The notes beneath the pieces were generated by a model, which did no database searches, was not told the DNA's origin, and saw nothing but the letters and a program-made list of their open reading frames with translations. A DNA stretch of 64,000 bases from G963665185 sp049723905 (lineage in GTDB: Bacteria; Desulfobacterota; Desulfovibrionia; Desulfovibrionales; Desulfovibrionaceae), in assembly GCF_049723905.1 (NCBI RefSeq), contig NZ_JBJKFD010000001.1, positions 2,356,001 to 2,420,000 of the forward strand. Direction: 5' to 3'. Positions 26,022-34,613 of the stretch are shown here, piece by piece (positions within the stretch are counted from its first letter, which is position 1; each line of letters starts with the position of its first letter). Both the position numbers and the translations under genes were made by a program.

Positions 26022-26927
26022 TCAGGCGGCATAATCCATAAAAATGTCCACCTTAGTTTCGCCGCCAACTGGTCCAAACAACCGGGACCACTTCTTCGCG
26101 ATGGATACGATGCTTCCGTCTGATTTATGATTTTCAAACGCGGCCTCAATTAACCCTCCGTTGGGCAATGATTCGCCATTCTTTTTCAATTCCTCATTTA
26201 AGCTCAATAGGCGACCAAGAATTTGAGCCCGAAGCATTTGAGGCGATAAATCTATAGCCCTCCACAAAGGGTCGTGCCTCATATCTAGAATCTGCGTTAA
26301 TACACCTTCCTGAGTAGCAAGTTTTTCTAGATCGCTGATGAATCTTTCTACATCAGCAGGCCCAGGCCCCAATATGTCGCTAATGATGCTCGCATGGGCA
26401 ACCGCAGCCATATGGCGCCAATAGGGAGGTGTTTCCCACATGGATTGCTCAACGCTTATTATGCCGAGGCATATTCGCACTAGAGATGGAGTAACTTCCC
26501 CCACCCAGGTATTAGCCTTTTCGCCTAGAATTCTATTGAGAGTCTCTTCCACCAGTTCATAGAATCCAGTTTCAGGTAAATGTGTAGCAGCTATTTCCAC
26601 AACTCCGAGTAAAGCGAACGGTGACTGCATATTGCAACACTTTTGTAGGGCTGCAAGTAGCTCATCAGGTGGGATGTCCTTGGTTAAATTTACCAAGGAT
26701 ATTTGAGGGGCTATGGTTAGGCGTAAAGCAAGCTGAAGCCCTTTGGACAAGGATTTGTCCATTACTTGTTTAAGGTGAGGAATAAGAGAGCCCTCAAGCC
26801 AATCATTCACTCCGATAGCTTCGTGAATAGGACCGAGTAAACACTCATAGTACTTCTTCGATAGGGGGAATAGGTCTGCGTAGCTGAGACTCGAATTTGT
26901 TCTTAGTTTAGTCTCAATCTTGACCAT
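26022..26927 (-). CDS. Hypothetical protein, about 300 residues, next to an IS
   Basis: A 301-residue soluble, mostly helical protein with no signal peptide and no motif I recognise. It is rich in Leu/Ile heptad-like stretches and may form an alpha-solenoid. It begins about 30 bp inside from the left end of the IS5-family element at 26960, and no ribosome-binding site precedes the ATG, so its original N-terminus may have been removed by that insertion. Its lower G+C content matches the neighbouring island genes. Function is unknown. Confidence 0.5.
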   Translation of the reverse strand: MVKIETKLRTNSSLSYADLFPLSKKYYECLLGPIHEAIGVNDWLEGSLIPHLKQVMDKSLSKGLQLALRLTIAPQISLVNLTKDIPPDELLAALQKCCNMQSPFALLGVVEIAATHLPETGFYELVEETLNRILGEKANTWVGEVTPSLVRICLGIISVEQSMWETPPYWRHMAAVAHASIISDILGPGPADVERFISDLEKLATQEGVLTQILDMRHDPLWRAIDLSPQMLRAQILGRLLSLNEELKKNGESLPNGGLIEAAFENHKSDGSIVSIAKKWSRLFGPVGGETKVDIFMDYAA

Positions 26928-26959
26928 AAACTGGCCAGGTGTTTGCTCAATATCTTCTA

Positions 26960-27792
26960 GATAGTGTCGTCAAATTAAAAAAATCATGCTATCCTCCTTT
27001 AAGCCGAACACGGAGGATCGAATGCTAGCACACAGACGACACGACATTAGCGACAGAATTTGGGACGCTCTGAAGCCACATCTTCCAGGACGAAAAGGCT
27101 CTGTTGGTCGCCCCGCAACAGACAACAGATTATTCATCAACGCGGTCTTTTGGATACTCCGCACAGGCGCACCCTGGCGCGATCTCCCACCGGATTACGG
27201 TCACTGGAAAAACACACAACGCAGATTTTGCCGATGGCGGGATCGTGGCGTGTGGGAAGGCCTGCTGGAGGAGTTGATGGGGGAGCCGGACTTTGAATGG
27301 CTGATGATTGATGCAAGCCATTGTAAGGTTCATCCACATGCGGCTGGGGCGGTTGGAGGCAACCAAGCAATGAGCCGCACAAAAGGGGGCTCAACACCAA
27401 GATACACTTGGCCGTGGATGCGCTTGGTTTGCCGGTCCGAGTTTCTATTACAGAAGGTACCAAAGCTGATTGCGCAGAGGCCTGTTGCCTGATTGATGGA
27501 TTTGAAGCTGACTATCTTTTGGCAGACAAAGGGTATGATACGGATGAAATCATCAACAAGGTCGAAAACATGGAAGCAACTCCGGTCATTCCGCCCAAAA
27601 AAAAAGCGGAAGAAACAACGCGATTATGACAAATACTTGTATAAACTACGGCATATTGTCGAAAACGCATTTTTGCATCTCAAGAGATGGCGAGGTATTG
27701 CCACGCGATACGCCAAAAGGGCCTCGTCCTTCCTTGCGGCGATTCAGATTCGGTGCATAGTATTGTGGCTACAATAATTTGACGACACTATC
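26960..27792 (+). mobile_element. IS5-family (IS427-group-like) insertion sequence
   Basis: About 833 bp bounded by inverted repeats reading GATAGTGTCGTCAAATTA at the left and its complement at the right (near 27775-27792). A TA (or CTA) target duplication is visible on both sides. It contains one transposase spread over shifted frames. Size, ends and the DDE protein agree with the IS427 group. Confidence 0.85.
27022..27777 (+). pseudogene. IS5-family transposase, two frame changes
   Basis: The N-terminal half (27022 to about 27390) has RRHDISDRIWDALKPHLPGR and GAPWRDLPPDYGHWKNTQRRF, with the first catalytic Asp in LMIDASHCK. Near a run of G (27386-27390) the frame must move by -1 to continue as LNTKIHLAVDALGLPV...LLADKGYDTDEI (second Asp). 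Near nine A residues (27597-27605) it returns by +1 to finish as VENAFLHLKRWRGIATRYAK (Glu). The first shift fits a programmed site common in this group; the second suggests decay or a homopolymer error. All three DDE residues are present if both shifts are bridged. Confidence 0.7.
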
Positions 27793-27925
27793 TAATACGT
27801 ATGTGATTCGGTTAGCCAAACTTTGTTACAAATTGTATTTAACTATTTGATATAGGTGGAAAATATTGTTAACATAGTCTTAAGTGTAGTTATGTAATAA
27901 ATTTCTATAAATGGGGGGGGAGGGC

Positions 27926-29965
27926 ATGCGTAGTTTATCATCTAAATTCCTTATTCCGACTTTGGTTTTGATCATTGTATGTCTGTTCACGATGTCTTCG
28001 TTGGTCTATCGTAAATCGGTTAATTCGTCCTCAGCAGCAGCAGAATCGCTGAACGATGCTAAGCTTGCTAATACCGTATCATTAATTGATATTTGGCTTG
28101 ATGGTCTTGAACAAAAGCTTGCCGCAATTTCAAAACTTAAGGAAATTGTCGATTCTGCAAGTAACGGTATTTCAGATAAAGAAGCGCAACGAGAAGCTGT
28201 TTCTGTGCTTAAAGACATGGTCGGAGAACAAAATATCGTTCCACGTATGAATCTTATGGATATAAATGGTATTGTTACAGCTTCTTCACAAACAAAATCA
28301 ATCGGTAATAATTATTCAGATCGTGCTTATTTTAAAGCTGCTGCTGCGGGAAGTCCGTATTTATCAAATGTTATTATAGGTAGAACGTCAGGAGCTCCTG
28401 TTCTAATGGCTTCTCATCCAGTAAAAAAAGATGGTAAAGTTGTAGGAGTTGTTTCTTTAGTAATTGAAATTAGTGCTTTTGCAAAGAAATTTATTGATAA
28501 CATAACTATTGGCAAGACAGGGTATATTTATATAGCAAGTGATGATGGATTAGTTATAGTTCATCAAGACAAAAAATTGATTGCAAAGCTCAATCTGGTT
28601 AATGAATTTGAGTGGGGAAGAGAGCTTGTAAGCAAAGGCGATGGCGTTGTTGAGTACGATTATAACGGAAAAAGTTGTTTAACATATTTTACTAAATCAG
28701 AAAAAACAGGATGGATTATTTGTTCTACAGCTCCTGTTTCCGAATTTTTTAGCGAGTCGCGTTCGATAGGCATATTTATCATATCGTCGGCAATAGTTAT
28801 TATGTTTGTTATCGGGTTGGGGGTATTTTTCATTCTTAAAATGAATGTGATTGTTCCGGTAAAAGGCATTGTGGATGTTGCTTCAAAAATTTCTGAAGGA
28901 GACTTAGAAACGAATCTGCAAGTTGATCGTAACGATGAAATTGGTCTGCTCCAGACAAGTCTATTGAAGATGGTTGAGCGGCTTCGTGAAATGATTGCAA
29001 GTGCAGAAGAAAAGACTGAGCTTGCTCGGGAAGAGTCGCAAAAAGCCCAAATTGCCACTCAGGAAGCTGAAGAAGCCCGCAAACAGGCAGAACGGGCTAA
29101 GGCTGAAGGAATGTTAGCGGCAGCTAATCATCTTGAAGGTATTGTTGAACAAATTACTTCTGCGTCAGAAGAGCTTTCTTCCCAGATAGAGGAATCTGCT
29201 CGAGGCTCTCAAATTCAGCGTGAACGCACTTCTGAATCCGCTACTGCAATGGAAGAAATGAATGCTTCAGTGCTTGAAGTTGCCCAAAATGCATCGCAGG
29301 CTGCGGAAAGTGCAATGGATGCTAAAGATCAAGCTGAAGATGGAGGAAAGATTGTCGGTGACGTTGTCGCCTCAATTGATTCAGTAAACGAAGCTTCCGT
29401 CAAAATGGTGGAAGGGTTGAACGGACTTGGAGATCAGGCAGAGGATATTTCCAAGGTTGTCACTGTAATTACCGACATTGCAGACCAAACGAACCTGCTT
29501 GCACTCAACGCAGCTATTGAAGCTGCACGGGCCGGAGAAGCAGGACGAGGCTTTGCAGTTGTTGCTGATGAAGTTCGTAAGTTGGCTGAAAAAACAATGA
29601 AGGCTACTCAAGAAGTAGAGCAGTCGGTTCGAGGTATTCAGTCCGTCACCCGCACGAATATTGAAGAAATGGACAATGCGGCCAAGCTGATTTCTCAAAG
29701 TAAGGAATATGCGGGTAGAGCTGGTGAAAGTCTTCAGATAATTGTTGAAAATGTTGAATCAACCGCTGATCAGGTTCGAGCTATTGCTACAGCAAGTGAA
29801 GAACAATCTGCTGCAAGTGAGCAGATCAATCGTAGTTCTGATGAAGTAAACCGTATTGCGATGGAAACATCCGAGGCTATGCAGCAATCAATGTCTGCTG
29901 TCTCCGATCTTGCTCGATTGACGGGGGACCTTCAAAAACTTATTGATGAGCTTAAAGATGTTTAA
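27926..29965 (+). CDS. Methyl-accepting chemotaxis protein with dCache sensor
   Basis: A membrane chemoreceptor of 679 residues. Transmembrane segments lie near 7-29 and 283-306 and enclose a periplasmic Cache-type sensor (NYSDRAYFKAAAAGSPYLSNVIIGRTSG and GKTGYIYIASDDGLVIVH). HAMP (about 307-360) leads to a coiled-coil (EEARKQAERAKAEG) and an MA signalling domain with the hairpin tip DIADQTNLLALNAAIEAARAGEAGRGFAVVADEVRKLAEKT-type sequence. GGGGGGAGG precedes the ATG at 27926; the ATG at 27911 is too close to that run. No C-terminal methylase-tethering pentapeptide is present. It is A+T-rich and stands alone after an IS. Cache receptors often sense amino or organic acids. Confidence 0.93.
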   Translation: MRSLSSKFLIPTLVLIIVCLFTMSSLVYRKSVNSSSAAAESLNDAKLANTVSLIDIWLDGLEQKLAAISKLKEIVDSASNGISDKEAQREAVSVLKDMVGEQNIVPRMNLMDINGIVTASSQTKSIGNNYSDRAYFKAAAAGSPYLSNVIIGRTSGAPVLMASHPVKKDGKVVGVVSLVIEISAFAKKFIDNITIGKTGYIYIASDDGLVIVHQDKKLIAKLNLVNEFEWGRELVSKGDGVVEYDYNGKSCLTYFTKSEKTGWIICSTAPVSEFFSESRSIGIFIISSAIVIMFVIGLGVFFILKMNVIVPVKGIVDVASKISEGDLETNLQVDRNDEIGLLQTSLLKMVERLREMIASAEEKTELAREESQKAQIATQEAEEARKQAERAKAEGMLAAANHLEGIVEQITSASEELSSQIEESARGSQIQRERTSESATAMEEMNASVLEVAQNASQAAESAMDAKDQAEDGGKIVGDVVASIDSVNEASVKMVEGLNGLGDQAEDISKVVTVITDIADQTNLLALNAAIEAARAGEAGRGFAVVADEVRKLAEKTMKATQEVEQSVRGIQSVTRTNIEEMDNAAKLISQSKEYAGRAGESLQIIVENVESTADQVRAIATASEEQSAASEQINRSSDEVNRIAMETSEAMQQSMSAVSDLARLTGDLQKLIDELKDV

Positions 29966-29986
29966 CTGATTGCATCCAAAGTAAAT

Positions 29987-30163
29987 CAGTACCTTACGAA
30001 GTGTCTTGGTCATGGGGATCACATCGAACTCGGTGTTGCCGAATTCACGTTTGCTGGTACCGATGGTGATCGCGCACTGCGAAAAATCCAGGTGACCGAC
30101 CTTAGCCCGATAGATTTCCCTACGTCGGGCAGCGGTGTGCAGGGCATACTGTGGGTTGCACAC
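29987..30163 (-). pseudogene. Tyrosine recombinase (phage-type integrase) fragment
   Basis: The frame reads ALHTAARRREIYRAKVGHLD, then FSQCAITIGTSKREF and VIPMTKTLRKVL. This is the pattern around the first catalytic Arg of tyrosine recombinases (L-x-T-G-x-R-x-x-E-I), with the usual Gly replaced by Ala. It lacks both ends and the His-x-x-Arg and Tyr motifs. It is probably what is left of the island's integrase. Confidence 0.55.
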
Positions 30164-30316
30164 AGCTACCCGGTGGAGCAGATTGGGACAAAGTATTCCC
30201 TTTCCGCCCTACTCGATTTCGCTTCATTATTTTAGCCTGAATAAGGCCGTGCAGACGCGTCCAAAGCGCTGCCAAGGCCCGATGACTTTGGGTTAGCAAT
30301 TCGGGAGAAAGTTTCC

Positions 30317-30619
30317 TCACCCTCCTGCGCCCCCTTTGGCAACCATGAACCTTTGTTGTTTGTTCTCCGGTACCCTCCCGGCCAAAGTTTCTCCTACAAT
30401 TTCACTGGTACTTTTTGGCAGTTCTCCTGCCGAGCGACACAAAATCTTATTCAAATTCTCACGAGCATCGATCGGTAATTCAGAATAACTTGTAGCGTTG
30501 CCGAGGGCCTTTTCTTCCGCGGGCCTCAGCTCAACCATATTTTTGAGAATCGCCACGATCTTCCGCGCATACAGAATACAATCCTGTGTGGACTCACATC
30601 GGTCCCGCACCTCGGACAA
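30317..30619 (-). CDS. Short hypothetical open frame, doubtful
   Basis: A 100-codon frame starting at TTG, without a good ribosome-binding site. The sequence (for example ELRPAEEKALGNATSYSELPID) looks protein-like and hydrophilic, with balanced codon use, but I recognise no family. It lies in a decayed region upstream of an integrase fragment and may be a gene remnant. Confidence 0.25.
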   Translation of the reverse strand: MSEVRDRCESTQDCILYARKIVAILKNMVELRPAEEKALGNATSYSELPIDARENLNKILCRSAGELPKSTSEIVGETLAGRVPENKQQRFMVAKGGAGG

Positions 30620-30907
30620 AACAACCCCGCAACCTGTCCAGCAAGCCCGGATAATGCCGTTCGCCTAGTTCTTCATATCCCTTCGAGAAGCAAGCTCAGG
30701 GACATCCACGTTCGCACAGACAGCAACCGAATAATCAGGAGCGATTTTCTTATGCCTTGCAATCTTTGCAGAAATGATACGATTTCAGCTAAATCACTCA
30801 TTCTGATGCGCCCCAAATGGAAGCATCGCCCCAACACAATATGCATATAGACAAACTGAACAACTTGCTTTTGCAGTTCTACTCATTTAAGTTCTTGGAG
30901 GGGGGGA

Positions 30908-31111
30908 ATGGATTCCCGCATGCAGAAACAATGCATTCCTGAAGTTCGGGATGCATTCAACTCTGTTTTATCCGGCTCGTATCAAAACTTTTCAGAATTA
31001 TTCCATAGATTTGCGTTATTAATCTGTAAAGCACTAACCAGCCGGACAATTAGCACACCTGCCCTTCCTCCCTGCACTGCAAATTTTGCGTCCACATACA
31101 ACATAAAGTAG
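30908..31111 (+). CDS. Small hypothetical protein, doubtful
   Basis: A 67-codon frame preceded by GGAGGGGG at a good distance from its ATG, the main reason for listing it. The sequence (MDSRMQKQCIPEVRDAF...) is not recognised, has no signal or membrane segment and three Cys. It ends 45 bp before the first gene of the polyene cluster. It could be a leader or small regulator, or chance. Confidence 0.3.
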   Translation: MDSRMQKQCIPEVRDAFNSVLSGSYQNFSELFHRFALLICKALTSRTISTPALPPCTANFASTYNIK

Positions 31112-31156
31112 TAAAGCGGCAGCCGTCCCTGCCAGCTTTTGGGATTTTATTAAGAC

Positions 31157-31885
31157 ATGGACAACAAAGGAACCGCCCTTGTTACCGGTGCCAGCAAGGG
31201 CATTGGCGAAGCTGTCGCCTTGCGTCTTGCACAAGACGGCTTCGATATCTGGCTAAACTATCGCAGCGACCATGAAAATGCGCAGAAAATAGGTGCTGAA
31301 GTCGAAAAAATGGGCAGGACCTGCACTTTGCTGCCCTTTGACGTTGCCGATTGCCAGTCCTGCGAGGAGGCCCTTGCTCCTCTGCTGGAAAATGAGGTCC
31401 CTTTTGCGGTGATCAACAATGCCGGTTTTGCCCGTGACAATCTGCTGGTCTGGATGAAAGAAGAGGATTGGACCAATGTGCTCTCGGTCCATCTGAACGG
31501 ATTCTTCAACGTTACCCACACACTCCTGCCCCGCATGATCCGCAAACGCAAAGGACGCATAGTCAACATAGCCTCCACATCGGGTCAGACCGGAGTTGCT
31601 GGCCAGGTAAACTATTCGGCAGCCAAATCAGGCCTCATAGGGGCCACCCGCTCCCTTGCCGTGGAAGTCGCCAAACGCAATATTCTGGTGAATGCCGTGG
31701 CTCCCGGCTTCATAGATACGGAAATGATCCAGGAATTGCCCATGGAGGAAATTGTGAAGCAAATCCCCATGGGGCGCGCCGGCTCTCCACGCGAAGTCGC
31801 CGACGTTGTATCCTTCCTGTGTTCCCCCGGCGCGTCCTACATCACCGGGCAGGTACTGTCGGTCAACGGCGGCATCTACACCTAA
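31157..31885 (+). CDS. 3-oxoacyl-ACP reductase (FabG/ApeQ-like)
   Basis: A 242-residue short-chain dehydrogenase. It has the NADPH motif TGASKGIGEAVALRL, the NNAGFARDN segment, catalytic Ser in NIASTSGQTG and the Tyr-x3-Lys motif in NYSAAKSGLIG. It reduces 3-ketoacyl-ACP in each elongation cycle of polyene synthesis. It is the first gene of the polyene-lipid cluster. The intact SDR catalytic set and FabG-like length make the activity assignment strong; dedication to the cluster is inferred from its position. Confidence 0.93.
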   Translation: MDNKGTALVTGASKGIGEAVALRLAQDGFDIWLNYRSDHENAQKIGAEVEKMGRTCTLLPFDVADCQSCEEALAPLLENEVPFAVINNAGFARDNLLVWMKEEDWTNVLSVHLNGFFNVTHTLLPRMIRKRKGRIVNIASTSGQTGVAGQVNYSAAKSGLIGATRSLAVEVAKRNILVNAVAPGFIDTEMIQELPMEEIVKQIPMGRAGSPREVADVVSFLCSPGASYITGQVLSVNGGIYT

Positions 31886-31913
31886 TCCGATTTTCATTTT
31901 TAAGGCATTCTCA

Positions 31914-33128
31914 ATGAACAAAGTCGCCATTACCGGAATTGGTATCATCTCCACCCTTGGCAACGATACCGAAACCGTTTCCAAGGCTATGTACCATGGG
32001 CAATCCGGCATCAAGGTCGATCCGGAACGCATACAAATGGGCTTTGCCTCTCCTCTGACGGGAGCCATCCAGGGGTTTGCGGCCAAGAAATGGCTTACAC
32101 GCAAGCAGCTTAAGACCATGCCGGATTTTGCGGCCTGGACCTACGCCGCGGCTATGGAAGCCATCGGCATATCCGGACTCGATCCTGAAGAGCTGCAAAA
32201 CGACCGAAGCGGTTTGATTTTCGGCTGCGACTCCAGTTGCATTGCTGCCTTGGAACAAGTCGAGCTTCTCAAGGAACGCGGTGAAACCGGATTGATAGGC
32301 AGCGGCCTTGTATTCCGCTCCATGACATCCTGCATAACCATGAACCTGACCACCCTGCTCGGCACCAAAGGAGCCTGCTGGACGTTAAGCTCCGCCTGTG
32401 CCAGTGGCGGTCACGCCGTTGGTCAGGCCGCCGATCTGATAGCCCTCGGACGTCAGGACCGCGTGCTTTGCGGCGGTGCCCAGGAAATCAACTGGCAGTC
32501 CATATGCAGTTTCGACGGTTTGGGGGCCTTTTCCACACGCACGGACTGTCCGGAAGCATCCAGCCGTCCCTTTGACGCCAACCGGGACGGACTTGTTCCC
32601 AGCGGAGGAGCTGCGGCCATCCTGCTGGAAAACTGGGACATGGCCGTTGCACGCGGCGCTCGAATTCTGGGAGAATTGGCCGGATACGGTTTTTCTTCGG
32701 ACGGTGAAACCCTCTCCGTGCCAAGCCGCTCCGGCCTGGGCAGGTCCATGAACAATGCACTGCTGGCTGCACAACTCCAGCCAGCAGACATAGACAGCAT
32801 CTGTGCCCATGCCACATCCACCCCTGCCGGGGACTGCGTGGAAGCCGAAAACATTGCGGATGTCTTTGGCGAGAACTGTCCGGCCGTCTTTTCCACCAAA
32901 TCCATGACAGGCCACGAACTGTGGATGTCCGGAGCTTCGCAGGTAGTCTACAGCACGCTCATGGCGCGCGACGGATTTATTGCCCCAAACATTAATTTCG
33001 AAACCCCGGACGAATCTTCGGCCAAACTAAACATCGTAACCGAAACGATAGAACGCGCCCCACGCAACGTACTGTGCAATGCAGCCGGGTTCGGCGGCAC
33101 CAACTCCTCCCTCATTCTGAAGTTCTAG
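31914..33128 (+). CDS. Beta-ketoacyl-ACP synthase (first of three)
   Basis: A 404-residue KAS I/II-fold condensing enzyme. The nucleophile is the Cys in SSACASGG, with His in CAHATSTPAGD and His in KSMTGHELWMSG, so it should be active. The last motif replaces the usual G-AAG with LWMSG, suggesting a modified substrate channel. AAGG precedes the ATG at 31914, which matches the family N-terminus MNKVAITGIGIIS; a longer open frame starting at 31806 overlaps the fabG-like gene and is not used. It most resembles the auxiliary ketosynthases (ApeR-like) of aryl-polyene clusters. Confidence 0.9.
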   Translation: MNKVAITGIGIISTLGNDTETVSKAMYHGQSGIKVDPERIQMGFASPLTGAIQGFAAKKWLTRKQLKTMPDFAAWTYAAAMEAIGISGLDPEELQNDRSGLIFGCDSSCIAALEQVELLKERGETGLIGSGLVFRSMTSCITMNLTTLLGTKGACWTLSSACASGGHAVGQAADLIALGRQDRVLCGGAQEINWQSICSFDGLGAFSTRTDCPEASSRPFDANRDGLVPSGGAAAILLENWDMAVARGARILGELAGYGFSSDGETLSVPSRSGLGRSMNNALLAAQLQPADIDSICAHATSTPAGDCVEAENIADVFGENCPAVFSTKSMTGHELWMSGASQVVYSTLMARDGFIAPNINFETPDESSAKLNIVTETIERAPRNVLCNAAGFGGTNSSLILKF

Positions 33129-33131
33129 GCG

Positions 33132-34613
33132 ATGAAGTACGACTTCGTAATTATCGGTGCCGGTGTTTCGGGCATGACTTCCGCCCTACTTCTCGCCAAA
33201 CACGAACACAGGGTTGCGCTTGTAGAGCAGTTTCGTCATCCCGCCCCTACGCTCAGGGGCTTTTTCCGGCAGGGCGTATACTTTGACACAGGCCTGCATT
33301 ACACGGGCAGCTTCGCTCCCGGCGAGATTCTCGACGTCTATTTCCGCTATCTGGGCATGACCGGGATTGAACGCGAAAGCTACAACCCAGACGGATTTGA
33401 TCGGCTGCTTTTTCTAAACAATGGCCAGGAGTTCAACCTGCCCATAGGCTACTCTCGCATGGAGGCATATCTAGGAGAACTCTTTCCGCAGGAAAGGAAA
33501 AACATCCAAACCTATTTGAATGCTGTGCGTGACGATTTCGACACATCGCCGTTTTTGAACCTTTCACGCTCCCTTTCCTTTGATAACCTTACCGACATCC
33601 CAAGCAATACAACGCTGGCCGCCTACCTGGACAGCCTGACGGACAACGCCATGCTCAAGTCCGTCCTGTCCATGCACTGCATGCTTTACGGAGTGCCGCC
33701 GGAAGAAACCCCCTTCACCAACCACGCAAAAATCGTCGGTTCCTATTTCCAGTCCGTACATGGAATCAACGGCGGCGGGCTGTCCGTTGTCCGCTCCTTT
33801 GAAAAAGCCCTGAAGGACGCGGATGTCTCCCTTTTTTGCGGCAGCGGCGTAAAGCATATTCTGCTTGCAACGGACGGAAGCACCCGAGGCGTGGAACTGG
33901 AAAACGGCCAAATTTTCGAAGCCCCTAAGGTCCTCTGCACCACCCACCCCGAAGTGCTTTTGGATCTTGTGCCCGAGGGTGCCTTTCGCCCGGCATATCG
34001 TCGTCGAATCCGCAGCCTCAGGGACACCCCTTCGGCCTACATGCTCTTCGGCATAGCCGACGGCCCCATTGATTCCATTGAAAACAGAAATCTTTACGTT
34101 TGTCCGGCAACTGATGTTTCGTCTTTTTTCCGCCCGGACCGGCACCCGGAACAAGGCCCCTTTTACGTGGCGTCCACGGCCTCGGCCAAAGACAACAGAC
34201 GGGGCGTTGTCGCCATTGCTCCGGGCTTTGCAAAAGACGCCGCTCAGTGGCTCGATTCACGCACCGGCCACCGCCCGGAAAGCTACAGCGAATACAAGGA
34301 AACAAACCTTTCTGCTGTTCGCAAAGCCCTGGTAGAGGCTGTTCCGGAACTTGGTCAGGTCCGTTTTGTGGACGGTGCAACTCCGCTGACCCTGCGCGAC
34401 TATATGCAGACGCCAACAGGCAGCCTCTACGGCTCCGGCCATTCAATCAATCAGTTCAATCCCGTACCGGGCACCCGCATCCCCGGCCTTCTTCTGGCTG
34501 GTCAGTCGGTAGTCGCCCCCGGAGTGCTCGGCGCTGTGGTTTCGGCATTTCTCACCTGCGGCTACATCATCGGGCACGAAAGAATTCGCGAGGAACTTAT
34601 CACATGCGCCTGA
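33132..34613 (+). CDS. Phytoene-desaturase/retinol-saturase-like FAD oxidoreductase
   Basis: A 493-residue flavoprotein. The N-terminal FVIIGAGVSGMTSALLLAKH binds FAD, and the C-terminal PGTRIPGLLLAGQSVVAPGVLGAVVSAF is typical of carotenoid desaturase/isomerase and retinol-saturase enzymes. The middle part includes HGINGGGLSVVRSFEKAL, the conserved GG-x-x-x-L/V region. It starts 3 bp after the preceding ketosynthase and overlaps the next one by 10 bp. In this context it could desaturate, saturate or isomerise the conjugated chain. Core aryl-polyene clusters need no such enzyme, so it probably gives the product a distinct structure. Confidence 0.85.
   Translation: MKYDFVIIGAGVSGMTSALLLAKHEHRVALVEQFRHPAPTLRGFFRQGVYFDTGLHYTGSFAPGEILDVYFRYLGMTGIERESYNPDGFDRLLFLNNGQEFNLPIGYSRMEAYLGELFPQERKNIQTYLNAVRDDFDTSPFLNLSRSLSFDNLTDIPSNTTLAAYLDSLTDNAMLKSVLSMHCMLYGVPPEETPFTNHAKIVGSYFQSVHGINGGGLSVVRSFEKALKDADVSLFCGSGVKHILLATDGSTRGVELENGQIFEAPKVLCTTHPEVLLDLVPEGAFRPAYRRRIRSLRDTPSAYMLFGIADGPIDSIENRNLYVCPATDVSSFFRPDRHPEQGPFYVASTASAKDNRRGVVAIAPGFAKDAAQWLDSRTGHRPESYSEYKETNLSAVRKALVEAVPELGQVRFVDGATPLTLRDYMQTPTGSLYGSGHSINQFNPVPGTRIPGLLLAGQSVVAPGVLGAVVSAFLTCGYIIGHERIREELITCA

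Larger units (their letters stand above)
29966..31156. other. Decayed region between the chemoreceptor and the polyene cluster
   Basis: About 1.2 kb without a convincing intact gene. It contains a tyrosine-recombinase fragment (29987-30163), a minus-strand open frame at 30317-30619 and a 67-codon plus-strand frame at 30908-31111. The rest shows no recognisable coding or structured sequence. Confidence 0.6.

Noticed and set aside
34247..34603. N-terminal extension of the second ketosynthase
   Set aside because: It overlaps the coding frame of the flavoprotein and the extra residues do not resemble any ketosynthase; the ATG at 34604 matches the family start.
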